A DNA stretch of 64,000 nucleotides, taken from assembly GCA_040400005.1 (NCBI GenBank), contig JBBARC010000014.1, positions 1 through 64,000 on the forward strand, given 5' to 3'. Position 1 is the first letter of the stretch. Each line of letters begins with the position of its first letter. Positions 7,098 through 15,318 of the stretch are shown in pieces. Source of the DNA: JBBARC01 sp040400005. GTDB taxonomy: Bacteria; Pseudomonadota; Alphaproteobacteria; Acetobacterales; Acetobacteraceae. A model generated the notes under the pieces. The model saw only the letters and a program-made list of their open reading frames with translations, was not told where the DNA came from and searched no databases. The translations under genes were made by a program, and so were the position numbers.

Positions 7098-7797
7098 GGT
7101 CGGCCTCCGCGCTTTCCAACGCCAGGCGTGGCTGCACGGACGCCAGCCGCTTGAGGTGCAGCTTTCTTTTCATGGGTTTGATGATGTCGGGCGAACAATT
7201 GATCGCGGCGAGTATTCTCTCGTCCGCATGTCGCTCCCGCGCTATCTGGGCCAAAATTTTCCCGCGCTGTTCGTCCCGTTCCAATATCTCGTCGATCACC
7301 GGATGCCGGATCGGCTCGATATTGCCCTTCAGAAAGTGCTGTATGGTCGAAACCATGAGATCGAGTGGGGTAGCCAGCAACGATTCCAGCATGAGCCTCT
7401 GATCGAGCGTGACGGGATAAGCCCCCTCCTTCGCGGTGCGGCGTGGCAGATGAACTCGTGAGGAAAGTTCCTGAACGAACATCTGCAAAATTTTGTCGCG
7501 CAGTTTTCCTGTTTTGGTCATCCTCGTGGTGGCGATAATAAGAACCACGCCGCCACGATTGATGAAGGTTTTCGGCTGCGCCCCACTGCTGGTTTGCACA
7601 GTGATTTTTCTGACATAATTGGCCGCTAAGAGGTCTCGTCGCTCGGCTATTGCCTTTCGTAAACTGTCCGCTGAGGAAAATCCGAGGGCTGGAGCCAAAG
7701 CCTCCACCCCCAACCAAATTTCGCCGTTTTCCTCCACCCCTTCGACTGCTATTCCCGCAATCGAAAATACGGCTGTTTGCGGTAAATTCTCGGTCAT
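7090..7797 (-). CDS. BRO-N-like phage protein (putative antirepressor)
   Basis: This 235-residue protein begins with a segment resembling a BRO-N domain: VFSIAGIAVEGVEENG, a WLGVEALAPALGFSS stretch, INRGGVVLIIATTR and KLRDKILQMFVQEL, covering about residues 9-115. BRO-N/Ant-type proteins bind DNA and often antagonise phage repressors. The C-terminal half is helical and basic and is not recognised. It follows the 122-residue gene by 3 bp. The family match is from motif spacing only, so it is tentative. Confidence 0.5.
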   Translation of the reverse strand: MTENLPQTAVFSIAGIAVEGVEENGEIWLGVEALAPALGFSSADSLRKAIAERRDLLAANYVRKITVQTSSGAQPKTFINRGGVVLIIATTRMTKTGKLRDKILQMFVQELSSRVHLPRRTAKEGAYPVTLDQRLMLESLLATPLDLMVSTIQHFLKGNIEPIRHPVIDEILERDEQRGKILAQIARERHADERILAAINCSPDIIKPMKRKLHLKRLASVQPRLALESAEADHG

Positions 7798-7800
7798 GGC

Positions 7801-8169
7801 CTACACCTCCGCCATGCGCTTGATGCGCCCATTCATCACGATAAATTTGACCCGCACTTTTTGCCGGCGCAGTGCGTTGCGAAGTTCTTCTACCGTGAGG
7901 CCATTTTCCTCTAGCTGCTCCTTGATATCCTCCATCTCGCCCTGTGCGTGCTGGATCGCCCCTGCCCAGCACTGCCATTGCTCGACAAACTGCGCTAACA
8001 CCGGCGGTTCCTCGATCGGCGCCTCGCCCTCCGCCATGGCGATAAGCTTCTCGCGCAATGGATCGCCCTCCGGCGCCAAACTGGCGGCATAAATCAGCGC
8101 CGCCCTCACACCGTCTCGAACCGGTGGGTAAAACACCTGTTGCTCGGTCGAATTCGTATTTTCTTGCAT
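7801..8169 (-). CDS. Phage protein with coiled coil, unknown
   Basis: This 122-residue protein starts at an ATG at 8169 behind a clear AGGAGC ribosome-binding site. The first 20 residues are polar; the second half contains a charged helix QGEMEDIKEQLEENG followed by LRRQKVRVKFIVMNGRIKR, which could be a strand-helix unit. No family is recognised. The strong ribosome-binding site shows that this frame, not the longer overlapping frame on the same strand, is the real gene. Confidence 0.55.
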   Translation of the reverse strand: MQENTNSTEQQVFYPPVRDGVRAALIYAASLAPEGDPLREKLIAMAEGEAPIEEPPVLAQFVEQWQCWAGAIQHAQGEMEDIKEQLEENGLTVEELRNALRRQKVRVKFIVMNGRIKRMAEV

Positions 8170-8415
8170 AAAACGCTCCTACAGTCGGAAGCAGGCCAAT
8201 CCTGCTCCGGGTGTTCGAAAGCTGCTGTAGGTCAGCCGCGCACGTCTTTAGGGCACGCTTGCGCGGGCCCACTGGACATTCACGTGCGCCACCCGGATGG
8301 GGGATTGCGGCGCCTACAGACAACTGCTGGGGGACGGTTTCGACGCCGGCCTGATCAGCCCCATTAGGCTGCTCCAGACCGGCCCGCGCCGTCAAGGGCC
8401 GTATTTTGGGGGTGC
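8170..8415 (-). other. Gap between DUF3164 gene and 122-residue gene
   Basis: I see no convincing gene in these 246 bp. An ATG at 8419 overlaps the DUF3164 stop by ATGA and opens a long frame that runs through the next three genes in the wrong frame. Its first 80 codons could encode a small protein, but the predicted sequence is rich in Arg, Pro and Gly and lacks any ordinary protein pattern. It may be an eroded gene. Confidence 0.4.
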
Positions 8416-9066
8416 TCATGCCACCCTCGCCACATCAAGCACGATCTGCTTCCACGGCGTATCGGGGGTGGCCCGCTGGTGAAACCGCACATACCGCTTG
8501 CTGTGCGTCACCCGCACCGCATCGCTGATCGCCTCCATCGCCGCGCGCCACTTGTGGTCATCAATCGCCACCCGCCGCAGCGCCAGAATGCGGTCCACCC
8601 GCAACTTACCCTCGGCGCCAACCTCAAATGCGTCGTTGACAATGGCGCGCAAATTCTCGTTCGCCCCCTCGCTCCATGCCGTCAGGCAATCATCGATCAG
8701 CGATTTTGCCGCCTGCAATTCAGGCCCCAGGCTCAGAAAATGCCCAGTGGAAACCTCAACCCGAAGCAAGCCGTCGTAGGAAAGCAGCGATACCGTGCCG
8801 CGTGATCGCGGCTTGGCGCCATATTTTTCCGAGATCAAATTCAGAAACGCTTCAACGTCATCGAACATGCTCTCACGAAACGCTGCCAGCGTGGCGCTTA
8901 GCGCGGCGGCGCGGTCGCACATGTCGTGCACCGTCTGATCCTCCAGCAGCACCGCCGGCCTCACCCACCGCTTCGGGTTCATTTTGCCGTTCGCGGCCAG
9001 GATCATCTCGTCGTCCGGCCGTATCGTGTACTGGTCCCGATCGGGTTTCGGATTGGTAAGGCTCAT
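8416..9066 (-). CDS. DUF3164 family phage protein
   Basis: This 216-residue protein matches DUF3164, a family found almost only in Mu-like phages. Its landmarks are a DQTVHDMCDRAAALSATLA helix, KYGAKPRSRGTVSLLSYDG and RVDRILALRRVAIDD near the middle, and the C-terminal KRYVRFHQRA. The function is unknown; it is usually encoded between MuB and GemA, as here. The N-terminus MSLTNPKPDRDQY is accepted although a zinc-ribbon frame overlaps it by almost 200 bp. Confidence 0.8.
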   Translation of the reverse strand: MSLTNPKPDRDQYTIRPDDEMILAANGKMNPKRWVRPAVLLEDQTVHDMCDRAAALSATLAAFRESMFDDVEAFLNLISEKYGAKPRSRGTVSLLSYDGLLRVEVSTGHFLSLGPELQAAKSLIDDCLTAWSEGANENLRAIVNDAFEVGAEGKLRVDRILALRRVAIDDHKWRAAMEAISDAVRVTHSKRYVRFHQRATPDTPWKQIVLDVARVA

Positions 9067-9241
9067 GATCTTCCCTCGCTGCCGCGTGATCGCGGTCCCT
9101 GGTCAAAAAATCGTATTGAACACGCGCATCGGTCGCGCACCGCGGGCACGCATCCATGTCACGGCGATTGCTGCCGGGCCGCGGAAACAGCACGTAGCCA
9201 TCGCCGTGGCACTGGATGCAGCGCGGCTCACGCGTGGACAC
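8873..9241 (-). CDS. Zinc-ribbon phage protein overlapping DUF3164
   Basis: From a GTG at 9241 this frame encodes a four-cysteine motif, CIQCHGDGY at residues 8-16 then CPRC at 32-35, like the CxxC pairs of DnaJ-type or ribbon zinc fingers. About the first 57 residues precede the DUF3164 start at 9066; the remaining 65 overlap that gene in another frame and are low-complexity (Arg, Gly, Asp). The N-terminal ribbon looks real. The long overlap suggests either a frameshift near 9070 or a genuinely overlapping tail. Confidence 0.45.
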   Translation of the reverse strand: MSTREPRCIQCHGDGYVLFPRPGSNRRDMDACPRCATDARVQYDFLTRDRDHAAAREDHEPYQSETRSGPVHDTAGRRDDPGRERQNEPEAVGEAGGAAGGSDGARHVRPRRRAKRHAGSVS

Positions 9242-9644
9242 CGCCGCCCATTAGGTTCGCCAGGTGCTGGCGCCAGCCCACCCGGCGCAGGCGCTGCGCA
9301 CCAACCCCGCGCGCTGCAGCCGCGAGTGCCTCACGCTCGGCGATTTCCTGCTCGATCTCATCGACCAAATCAGCAAGGCGACGCAGCACCGCGACGCTCT
9401 GCCCCACCTGCAGGTAATGCTCCTCTGGCGGGCGGGAGATCGACCGATTTAGATCGCGTGCGCGCGTTAGCAGCGCCAGCTGTATGGCGTGGAGACGCTC
9501 CACATGGCCCAGCGGGGCAGCCCATTTTTCATGAAGCGTATGGTGGTCCTCGACGAAATGACCACGAAAGGCAGCCCATTGTTCCGCATTTACCCTAAAC
9601 CGATGGCGAATTGACGACTGTGGCTGATTATCCTGAAAACTCAT
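9228..9644 (-). CDS. Phage protein, unknown function
   Basis: This 138-residue protein starts at an ATG at 9644 with an excellent ribosome-binding site, AAGGAGGAA. It looks helical, with a long charged segment RRLADLVDEIEQEIAERE suggestive of a coiled coil, and ends in a short Gly-rich tail. No family is recognised. It is the first gene after MuB, 10 bp downstream. Confidence 0.6.
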   Translation of the reverse strand: MSFQDNQPQSSIRHRFRVNAEQWAAFRGHFVEDHHTLHEKWAAPLGHVERLHAIQLALLTRARDLNRSISRPPEEHYLQVGQSVAVLRRLADLVDEIEQEIAEREALAAAARGVGAQRLRRVGWRQHLANLMGGGVHA

Positions 9645-9654
9645 GACTTCCTCC

Positions 9655-10626
9655 TTACTCAGCTTTGGTGAAGCGGGTGTTGCTGATTTCCTGATCTGCT
9701 TCGGTAACGTGCTTGACCGTTAGCGTTTCACCGCCGGCGATCACGTGGGCCAGCCGTAGAACTTTGGTCATTGAACGCAGCGCGCCCGGCTTGCGCGCGA
9801 TCGCCGTCAAAATGCGGCGTTGCTCGGGGTCTTCAATCTTCCAGGCATTCAACAAAGCGGCGATGTCGTCTCGCGTTGACGATTTGCGCGCCATGCGCAT
9901 ATCCACGCGAGAATAGAGTTGTGCAAATGCCGCCTCGCGTGAGTGCCCCTCCATCCGCGAATAGACCGTCTCGTTGCCGACAATCGCAAAGCCAACATCG
10001 GTGAGATCATACAGTGTGCGCAGCTGGTCGATGCTTTGGCTCGAAAGATGCTGCGCCTCGTCAATAATAACTAGGCCTTTTGAGCCTCTCAAACGCCGCT
10101 GGATCGCACGCGAAACCGTCTGGCTCGAATACCGTTCGGTCAGTTCTAATTCCTGCGCCAAACAATCAAGCACCATGCGTGGCGTGCCAAAGCACGGTTC
10201 GCCCGTCAAAATGGTGACATTAGGGTTGGTCGCCCGGTGGCGCCGCGCAGCCGTTGTTTTGCCAACCCCGGCAGCGCCGGCGATAACCACAAAGCCTGGC
10301 GCGTATTGTGCGTGCGCCAACAATTTGAAGACCCCGCGCGCGGTCTCGGTTTCCACAAAATTAGGTGTGGTCGGTATGTCGTTGCGGGTTAGGGCTGCGA
10401 CTGTCTGGGCGGTGATCCAGGTCTGCGCCGCCTCGCAAATGCGCGTCGTATTGCCATTGTAATGGCCACCTAACCAACTTGAAAACGTGCCATAGGCAAG
10501 CCCAGCTTGGTGCGCGATCTGGGTCATCTTCAAACCGCGTTGGGTGGCGATCCGCTTTATCTCAAAGCGAACGAGGTCTTCCTCCACGATTTCAATTTCT
10601 GGCTTGTCAGATAGTGCTTCACTCAT
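9655..10626 (-). CDS. MuB-like transposition ATPase
   Basis: This 323-residue AAA+ ATPase has an N-terminal helix-turn-helix (IATQRGLKMTQIAHQAGLAY, about residues 26-45), Walker A GAAGVGKTT at 117-125 and Walker B GLVIIDEAQH at about 184-193. MuB binds DNA, captures target sites, activates the transposase and gives target immunity. The ATG at 10626 is preferred because AAGGGGG lies 8 bp upstream; a longer frame would begin inside the hairpin region. It follows the transposase gene as in Mu. Confidence 0.92.
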   Translation of the reverse strand: MSEALSDKPEIEIVEEDLVRFEIKRIATQRGLKMTQIAHQAGLAYGTFSSWLGGHYNGNTTRICEAAQTWITAQTVAALTRNDIPTTPNFVETETARGVFKLLAHAQYAPGFVVIAGAAGVGKTTAARRHRATNPNVTILTGEPCFGTPRMVLDCLAQELELTERYSSQTVSRAIQRRLRGSKGLVIIDEAQHLSSQSIDQLRTLYDLTDVGFAIVGNETVYSRMEGHSREAAFAQLYSRVDMRMARKSSTRDDIAALLNAWKIEDPEQRRILTAIARKPGALRSMTKVLRLAHVIAGGETLTVKHVTEADQEISNTRFTKAE

Positions 10627-10650
10627 ATAAGTATCCCCCTTGCTTGTTGA

Positions 10651-10690
10651 TAAAAACCCAACCCCCGGCGTTGCCCCGCCGGGGGTTTTC
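10651..10690. terminator. Strong GC hairpin between transposase and MuB genes
   Basis: CCCCCGGCG at 10662-10670 pairs with CGCCGGGGG at 10677-10685, extended by two A-T pairs, around a 6-base loop. Reading leftwards (the gene direction) it is followed by GGGTTTTT; reading rightwards by TTTTCTTTT. It therefore resembles a bidirectional intrinsic terminator and would reduce MuB relative to MuA. Confidence 0.65.
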
Positions 10691-10699
10691 TTTTGACGG

Positions 10700-12682
10700 T
10701 CAGTCGTCGTCCCGGCCGCCTTCAATCACCTGAAAGCCAAGTTCCTTCAGCGTCTGCGCGCGCAATTCATCCGTGTAGCGAGCGTAGTTTTCTGAAATTG
10801 GTGGGGCGTCGAAATCGTCATCGATCTTCACGGCCACCGCGACGCCCGACCGATACGGCCGCACCGTCTTCGTCTCCGGCTTCGGAACTGCCTCGGTAAA
10901 TGTCGCAATGGTCAGTGCATCAGCATCAGCCTTCGACATGCGCAATAAGTTCTCGGCCTGCGCCTTCGTGCCACGGCAGAACTCAGCCAACGCCTTGGCG
11001 TGCTGGGGCGCTGCCTGCGCATCATCGAATTTCACGCGCCCTTCTGCTTTGGCGGTGGTGATGAACTTGCCGTCCATGGTGTACACGTAAACCGCTTCGG
11101 TGATCTTTTGCGGGTCGAAGCGCACAACAACCGGGCACCCGCGGTAGGGGATCAAATCCTGGCTCACGAAGCGCACATCACGCAGCGCCGGTTCGTTAAT
11201 GCGAATAAAGCTGTCTTTGGCGTTTACCCGCACACCCTCGGCCGCCAGCAATAGATACTGCAGGTGCTCAGGCGATGCTTTGGTGATCGTTGATGTCTGA
11301 TAAGAGGCATTAAAGGCCTGCTGAAACGACCATTTATTCGCCTTGCAAACCGCCGAGCGGCGCCCTTCACGGGCATTGTGATCGGCGATTTGTTGGTTCG
11401 CGATCGCCAGAAATAGGTCAAGCGGGATCGCGGTTTCGCCGTAATTTGAGGGCTTGTTCATCGGGCTATTGCCGACCGCCGAACCCGCTAGCAGCGGGTG
11501 GCTGGCATAGTTATTTGCAAACTCGCCAAAAGCCCTTTCAATCGGTTTGCTCTGGCCATGATACGGCAGCGCCCAGTGAACTTGCACGCCAAGTAATGGC
11601 AGTATGCCGTGCGGTTCTTCTTCCCGATACTTGAAGCGAAAGCGGTTCTGGATGCCGCCTGTCAGCCACTTACTGGCGAACGCCCGGCCGTTATCCAGAT
11701 AGCAGTGCTTGGGAATACCATAGGTCTGCACAAGGTCGCCGAAGGCCAGGCGCACCATCTCTTTATTTTCGCTGCGATCAACACGCCAACTTAAAATCAA
11801 ACCCGAATACAGGTCTTGGAATGCCACCATCATGGGGCGCCCGATCGTGCCATCGGGCCAAATCACGTTGTTGTCCCATTTATGACCGTCGGCCACTACA
11901 GCTTCCAGAGCATGGAAAAATCCACGGTCGCGTTCCTGCGGCGTCATCAACTGGCGGTGCGCCTCCGCACCTTGCCGGCACAGCGTCATCACCGGCGCAG
12001 GCACGTCGGCCTGAATTCGCCGCAACATGGTGGCGGGCGATGGAAGTTTCCACTTTTCATTCTGTGCGACCTTCTTTAACCGCTCCCAGCAACCGCTGAA
12101 CGGCGGCTGCTCAGGGCGCAGATAATCGGTCAGCAGATATTCCCAGGCGCGATCACTGCAGGCGGCCCGAACCGAGCGGCCTTCATGCTTATCGACCAAT
12201 GCGGCGACAGCATTTTCACGACCTAGGCCGCCGATTTTTTGCCGCCACTGGTGGATGCTGGAACGGCTGACACCCATCTCGGCCGCCACCTCTGCGACCG
12301 CATTTGTCCGTCCCATAGTATCGGTTCGCCGGTCAATTTCAGCGAGCACGCCAAGTCGAAACGCCGCGCGATCTTTCTTCTTATCCGATGCCTTGGCAAA
12401 AAATTTGAATTCAGGGGCATGAACCGGCACCGCCGACTTCGGCTGTGGCGCAGCGAATTTTCTGACCAAAACAACCTGCGCAGGCTGCGGAAGAACAGAA
12501 TAGTGGTATTCAATCCCGCCGCCCTTTTGGTCCCGCTTCCGCCAGTAATGGCCATCGCGATCTTCCCGCCGCCACTCATCTCGCGATGCGCGCTTTTCAA
12601 TGCCACTGCGGTGGCTGGGCATGCCGGGTAAAGCGAGTTCGGCTAGTTCGACCGCCGAGAACCATTCCTTCTGAAGGAGCAT
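10700..12682 (-). CDS. MuA-like DDE transposase
   Basis: This 660-residue protein is the phage transposase that joins phage ends to target DNA. An N-terminal Mu-type DNA-binding domain (KEWFSAVELAELALPGMP) comes first, then end-binding helices. The DDE core follows, with the aspartates in VVADGHKW (about residue 265) and YLDNGRAF (about 330) and the glutamate in KPIERAFGEF (about 383), close to Mu D269, D336 and E392. A C-terminal domain that would contact MuB follows. The ATG at 12682 lies 1 bp after the upstream stop and gives the expected N-terminus. Confidence 0.95.
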   Translation of the reverse strand: MLLQKEWFSAVELAELALPGMPSHRSGIEKRASRDEWRREDRDGHYWRKRDQKGGGIEYHYSVLPQPAQVVLVRKFAAPQPKSAVPVHAPEFKFFAKASDKKKDRAAFRLGVLAEIDRRTDTMGRTNAVAEVAAEMGVSRSSIHQWRQKIGGLGRENAVAALVDKHEGRSVRAACSDRAWEYLLTDYLRPEQPPFSGCWERLKKVAQNEKWKLPSPATMLRRIQADVPAPVMTLCRQGAEAHRQLMTPQERDRGFFHALEAVVADGHKWDNNVIWPDGTIGRPMMVAFQDLYSGLILSWRVDRSENKEMVRLAFGDLVQTYGIPKHCYLDNGRAFASKWLTGGIQNRFRFKYREEEPHGILPLLGVQVHWALPYHGQSKPIERAFGEFANNYASHPLLAGSAVGNSPMNKPSNYGETAIPLDLFLAIANQQIADHNAREGRRSAVCKANKWSFQQAFNASYQTSTITKASPEHLQYLLLAAEGVRVNAKDSFIRINEPALRDVRFVSQDLIPYRGCPVVVRFDPQKITEAVYVYTMDGKFITTAKAEGRVKFDDAQAAPQHAKALAEFCRGTKAQAENLLRMSKADADALTIATFTEAVPKPETKTVRPYRSGVAVAVKIDDDFDAPPISENYARYTDELRAQTLKELGFQVIEGGRDDD

Positions 12683-12683
12683 A

Positions 12684-13136
12684 TCAGAGAAGCCCCTCAC
12701 TCTTGGCCTGCCGGCGCGCAACGTCCGCGCGGCGGCGAAAATCTTCCTGTTGCTCTTGCAACGAGGCCAACTCGATCAGCTTCAGGAAACGGCGCTCGAT
12801 CACGGTCCAGCCGAATACCTCAGCCACCATCTCCAGCAGCCGGCGATCCTGGGTCGCGTCGATCAAGGCGATAAACCGAACCACATTGATCACGTGGTCC
12901 TCGCGCGCCTGGCTCGCATACGCATTGAGCATGTTCTGGGAGACATCCTCCCCCAGAAACACACTCATGCGCTCGGCGATTTCGGCCCGGCTTAGTGGGC
13001 TCTCCTTGAGAGTGTGCGCGACGCCCCGGCAGATTTTGCCACCGAGCGTCGAGGCGCGCACGCGCTCATCATCAAAGCGCCGCACCGGCGTCGGCGCTTT
13101 CCAGGCCAGGAGGTCGCCCTGCGACGCGTGCCGCAT
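12684..13136 (-). CDS. Phage early protein, unknown function
   Basis: This 150-residue protein is helical, with a central segment ESPLSRAEIAERMSVFLGEDVSQNMLN that resembles a helix-turn-helix and a C-terminal charged helix. Proteins of this size lie between the ParB-like and transposase genes in several Mu-like phages of alphaproteobacteria, but I cannot name the family. Its stop is 1 bp from the transposase start, so the two are probably co-translated. Confidence 0.6.
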   Translation of the reverse strand: MRHASQGDLLAWKAPTPVRRFDDERVRASTLGGKICRGVAHTLKESPLSRAEIAERMSVFLGEDVSQNMLNAYASQAREDHVINVVRFIALIDATQDRRLLEMVAEVFGWTVIERRFLKLIELASLQEQQEDFRRRADVARRQAKSEGLL

Positions 13137-13140
13137 CGGG

Positions 13141-13983
13141 CTAAGCCTCCTTGTCGATTATCTTCATGATCGCGCGCTTGCTGGCGCCGCAGATAAATAT
13201 CCGCCGCCCCTCCGCGCTGGTGGCGCGCCATAGCTTCAAAAGGGCCTTCGCCTCCTCGCTGATGGCTGAAGGTGATGGCTCCGCCCGCGCCCCGCGCAGG
13301 CTTTTCATGGCGTCGGAAAATTTGAGCCGCTGGTCGCCGAATAGAAGGTCGGCTAAGGCGTTCTGCTGTTCCTCACCCAGGCCGGCAATTTGATCGAGTT
13401 GGGTGCCGTTATGAATGATCGCAGTTCCGCGCAGCGCGGCCCAAACCGGCGGCAAGATATTCCGCAGCCGCGTCCGGTGGCGCTCAACCTCACGCCTTGA
13501 AAGTCCGAATTTCTCACAGACCTCGGCGTTGAATGTTCGCACATTCCGTGCGTCCATTGAATTACCGCCAACTTGGCGGTAATTCTTAGGCCCTTGTTTT
13601 ATCTTGCCGTTTTTGGCTTCCCATATGATCGCGCGCTGGGCAATGAAGTTAGCCCGGTCATAATGCGACAGGTCCGCCCGCGCTAAATTTTCATCGATTT
13701 CGCGCAGCTTGATGGTGTTCTCATCGCTGGCGCCGCGGTAAACTACCGCGTTGATGCCATCCAAACCAGACAGCTTGTCCTGCGCCGCACGCAGGCGGTG
13801 ATACCCGGCCACCAACCGATAGGCGCCCGGCTTGCCCTCGATCTCGATAACCTCGATCGGCGACATCTGCCCCACATCACCCATCGAAGCGACCAGCCGC
13901 GCCAGTTTTTCCGTATCAATGGGCCGTATGCGCTGGGCCTCCACGACCTCGACCTGGTCGAAGGCAAGTTTCTTGATTTCCAT
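13141..13983 (-). CDS. ParB/Srx-fold DNA-binding protein
   Basis: This 280-residue protein has a ParB N-terminal domain in residues 10-115: IRPIDTEKLARLVASM, the conserved box AGYHRLRAA at 59-67, and IDENLARADLSHYDRA at about 96-111. A second DNA-binding segment follows (FGLSRREVERH near 160-170). Stand-alone ParB-like proteins in Mu-like phages are thought to bind DNA; segregation is not implied, as no ParA is present. It lies 2 bp after Ner and 4 bp before the next gene. Confidence 0.8.
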   Translation of the reverse strand: MEIKKLAFDQVEVVEAQRIRPIDTEKLARLVASMGDVGQMSPIEVIEIEGKPGAYRLVAGYHRLRAAQDKLSGLDGINAVVYRGASDENTIKLREIDENLARADLSHYDRANFIAQRAIIWEAKNGKIKQGPKNYRQVGGNSMDARNVRTFNAEVCEKFGLSRREVERHRTRLRNILPPVWAALRGTAIIHNGTQLDQIAGLGEEQQNALADLLFGDQRLKFSDAMKSLRGARAEPSPSAISEEAKALLKLWRATSAEGRRIFICGASKRAIMKIIDKEA

Positions 13984-13985
13984 GT

Positions 13986-14288
13986 TCAGGCGGCCTCTCT
14001 TTTTTTACTGTTCGGGTTGGCGCAACCGCGCGTAGAAACGACACGAGGCCGCCGCTTCGGGGTGCCGTTAGGCTCCCAGCGATCCGGCCAAAGGTCGTGC
14101 AACGGCACATCAAGTGCCTTGGAAATCCGGATTTCGACCGGAATGGAGAAACGCTTGCGGCTCAACACGCCGCTGATCACGTGCTCCGAGTAGCCCCAGC
14201 TCATCGCCAGGGCGCTCAGTGACCCGAACTTCATTCGAAGTGCGGCTTTAATCTCTTCCTTGTGCCAGATGGCGAGGTCGCGCGACAT
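13986..14288 (-). CDS. ner: Ner-like transcriptional regulator
   Basis: This 100-residue protein resembles Mu Ner and the Nlp family: WHKEEIKAALRMKFGSLSALAMSWGYSEHVISGVLS, then IRISKALDVPLHDLWPDRW, the ending typical of Ner. Ner binds between the early and repressor promoters and reduces transcription from both. The ATG at 14288 has GGGGGG 6 bp upstream; an upstream extension to 14381 would cover the control region. It is the first gene of the leftward lytic operon and is divergent from the repressor. Confidence 0.85.
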   Translation of the reverse strand: MSRDLAIWHKEEIKAALRMKFGSLSALAMSWGYSEHVISGVLSRKRFSIPVEIRISKALDVPLHDLWPDRWEPNGTPKRRPRVVSTRGCANPNSKKREAA

Positions 14289-14406
14289 GTTATCCCCCCT
14301 GGCCGCCAGACCGTGGCGCCAGCACTTAAGAGGTTTAATGAAGTTTATGGATAACCCGTTAAAAGGTAATACGCAATACAAAAAAGGTCATAAATCACCT
14401 AAAAAT

Positions 14407-14545
14407 AGGTCGCATGTTGGCGCCCCGCACTTTGAGCGCGTTACGCTCATTTTTATTTAGGTAATTCAGATGGTTATCCCAACATGCGGCCAAACGGACC
14501 AACATGCGCCTAAGTCGCATGTTGGAGATGACAAGTCGCAGGTTG
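14407..14545. promoter_or_regulatory. Operator array in the repressor/Ner intergenic region
   Basis: The 10-mer CGCATGTTGG occurs exactly at 14411-14420 and 14516-14525, and its complement at 14479-14488 and 14499-14508. A degenerate copy, CGCAGGTTG, lies at 14537-14545. The copies at 14499 and 14516 form an inverted pair with a 7-bp spacer. This lies between divergent ner and repressor genes, where Mu carries its O1-O3 operators, so repressor or Ner binding is likely. Confidence 0.75.
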
Positions 14546-14556
14546 ATCAAGGTGCT

Positions 14557-15063
14557 ATGCAGGCATTAGCGTTGCGCCTTGAGGAGCTCAGGACAGCCCG
14601 CGGCATTAGGTCAGTGCGCGCCTTCGCGATTAAATGCGGAATTAGCGTCACGCCCGTTCAAAACTATTTTAAGGCAACAAGTTCACCCGGTGCGGCCAAT
14701 TTACGGAAGATTGCAACCACATTTCGGGTTAGCCTTGATTGGCTTGCTAGCGGTAACGGCACAATGGAGGAGAGTGCCCCTGCAGGTCCGCACAGGTATC
14801 AGGAACACATTGATAGAATTGGCTATTCCGGCGAAAAGGATGAATGGTTTCCAACCACCCCGTCCATCAATATTCAGCGCCTTGGGCGGGCAATCGAGAT
14901 GGCCGAAAACGGCAGTCCATCGCTGCACGAGCTCCGCCAGGCCGGCCCGCTTCCAAAGAGCACGAACTATCTGCACGCCAGCAACGTGGTCGTGTTCTAC
15001 AACCAGCTGACCAAAGAAGCGCAGACCCAACCGGCGCCGGAGACCACCGAAAGTGCCTCCTAA
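14557..15063 (+). CDS. Mu-type phage repressor (XRE-like HTH)
   Basis: This 168-residue protein has a helix-turn-helix in residues 1-66 (RLEELRTARGIRSVRAFAI, GISVTPVQNYF, LRKIATTFRVSLDWLASG). It would hold the prophage dormant by binding the operator array just upstream. The ATG at 14557 has AAGG 6 bp before it. A longer frame starting at 14470 would place three operator copies inside the coding region, so the short form is preferred. The C-terminal half is not recognised and lacks an obvious LexA-type protease domain. Confidence 0.75.
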   Translation: MQALALRLEELRTARGIRSVRAFAIKCGISVTPVQNYFKATSSPGAANLRKIATTFRVSLDWLASGNGTMEESAPAGPHRYQEHIDRIGYSGEKDEWFPTTPSINIQRLGRAIEMAENGSPSLHELRQAGPLPKSTNYLHASNVVVFYNQLTKEAQTQPAPETTESAS

Positions 15064-15306
15064 GAGCCTTTTAAGAGCCTCTGAGAACCTAAGAGCCTCG
15101 CCCACCCAACCGGCCCGTTTTGCCCCGATGTCCAATTTCAACTGCGCCAAACCGCCGATCGTTACGGCACGCATCCTCAACGTGCCACCCGCATCTGCGC
15201 GTCCCGAAAGGCTCATTTTATGGCGGTTTTCCGGCATTCCGTCCCACCAGGTGCCGGCTCGTCCCGCATCATCCCGCATGTCCAGTATCAAGTGAGTGCG
15301 AACACA
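15064..15306. repeat. Putative phage end with transposase-binding repeats
   Basis: No gene is seen here. Three direct copies of AAGAGCCT lie at 15062-15098. Closer to the end, leftward-reading motifs share a GCGGGACG-like core: at 15258-15270, 15267-15283, 15235-15249, 15195-15209 and 15181-15195. In Mu, several transposase sites cluster within about 180 bp of each end, and the terminal bases are TG/CA. The candidate terminal CA is at 15305-15306. The assignment is inference. Confidence 0.45.
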
Positions 15307-15318
15307 GGCGCGATTTTG

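Larger units (their letters stand above)
1..15306 (-). mobile_element. Mu-like transposable prophage, partial (repressor end at right)
   Basis: The gene content and order match phage Mu read right to left: repressor, Ner, MuA transposase, MuB ATPase, GemA, Mor-like regulator, endolysin, TraR/DksA, DUF2730, gp26-like, gp27-like small terminase and gp28-like large terminase. Head and tail genes would lie to the left, outside the window. The right boundary is inferred: the last candidate CA dinucleotide before the host-like LuxR gene is at 15305-15306, next to a cluster of repeated GCGGGACG motifs that could bind transposase. Many early and middle genes overlap by ATGA. Prophage identity is very secure; the exact end is not. 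Confidence 0.9.

Noticed and set aside
6803..8419. A 538-codon frame on the minus strand
   Set aside because: It runs through three better-supported genes in another frame, and its protein is rich in Arg, Gly and Ser without recognisable motifs. The good ribosome-binding site at 8169 favours the shorter genes.
14470..14556. Longer N-terminus for the phage repressor
   Set aside because: It would translate three operator copies, and the ATG at 14557 has a better ribosome-binding context and matches the start of the HTH domain.
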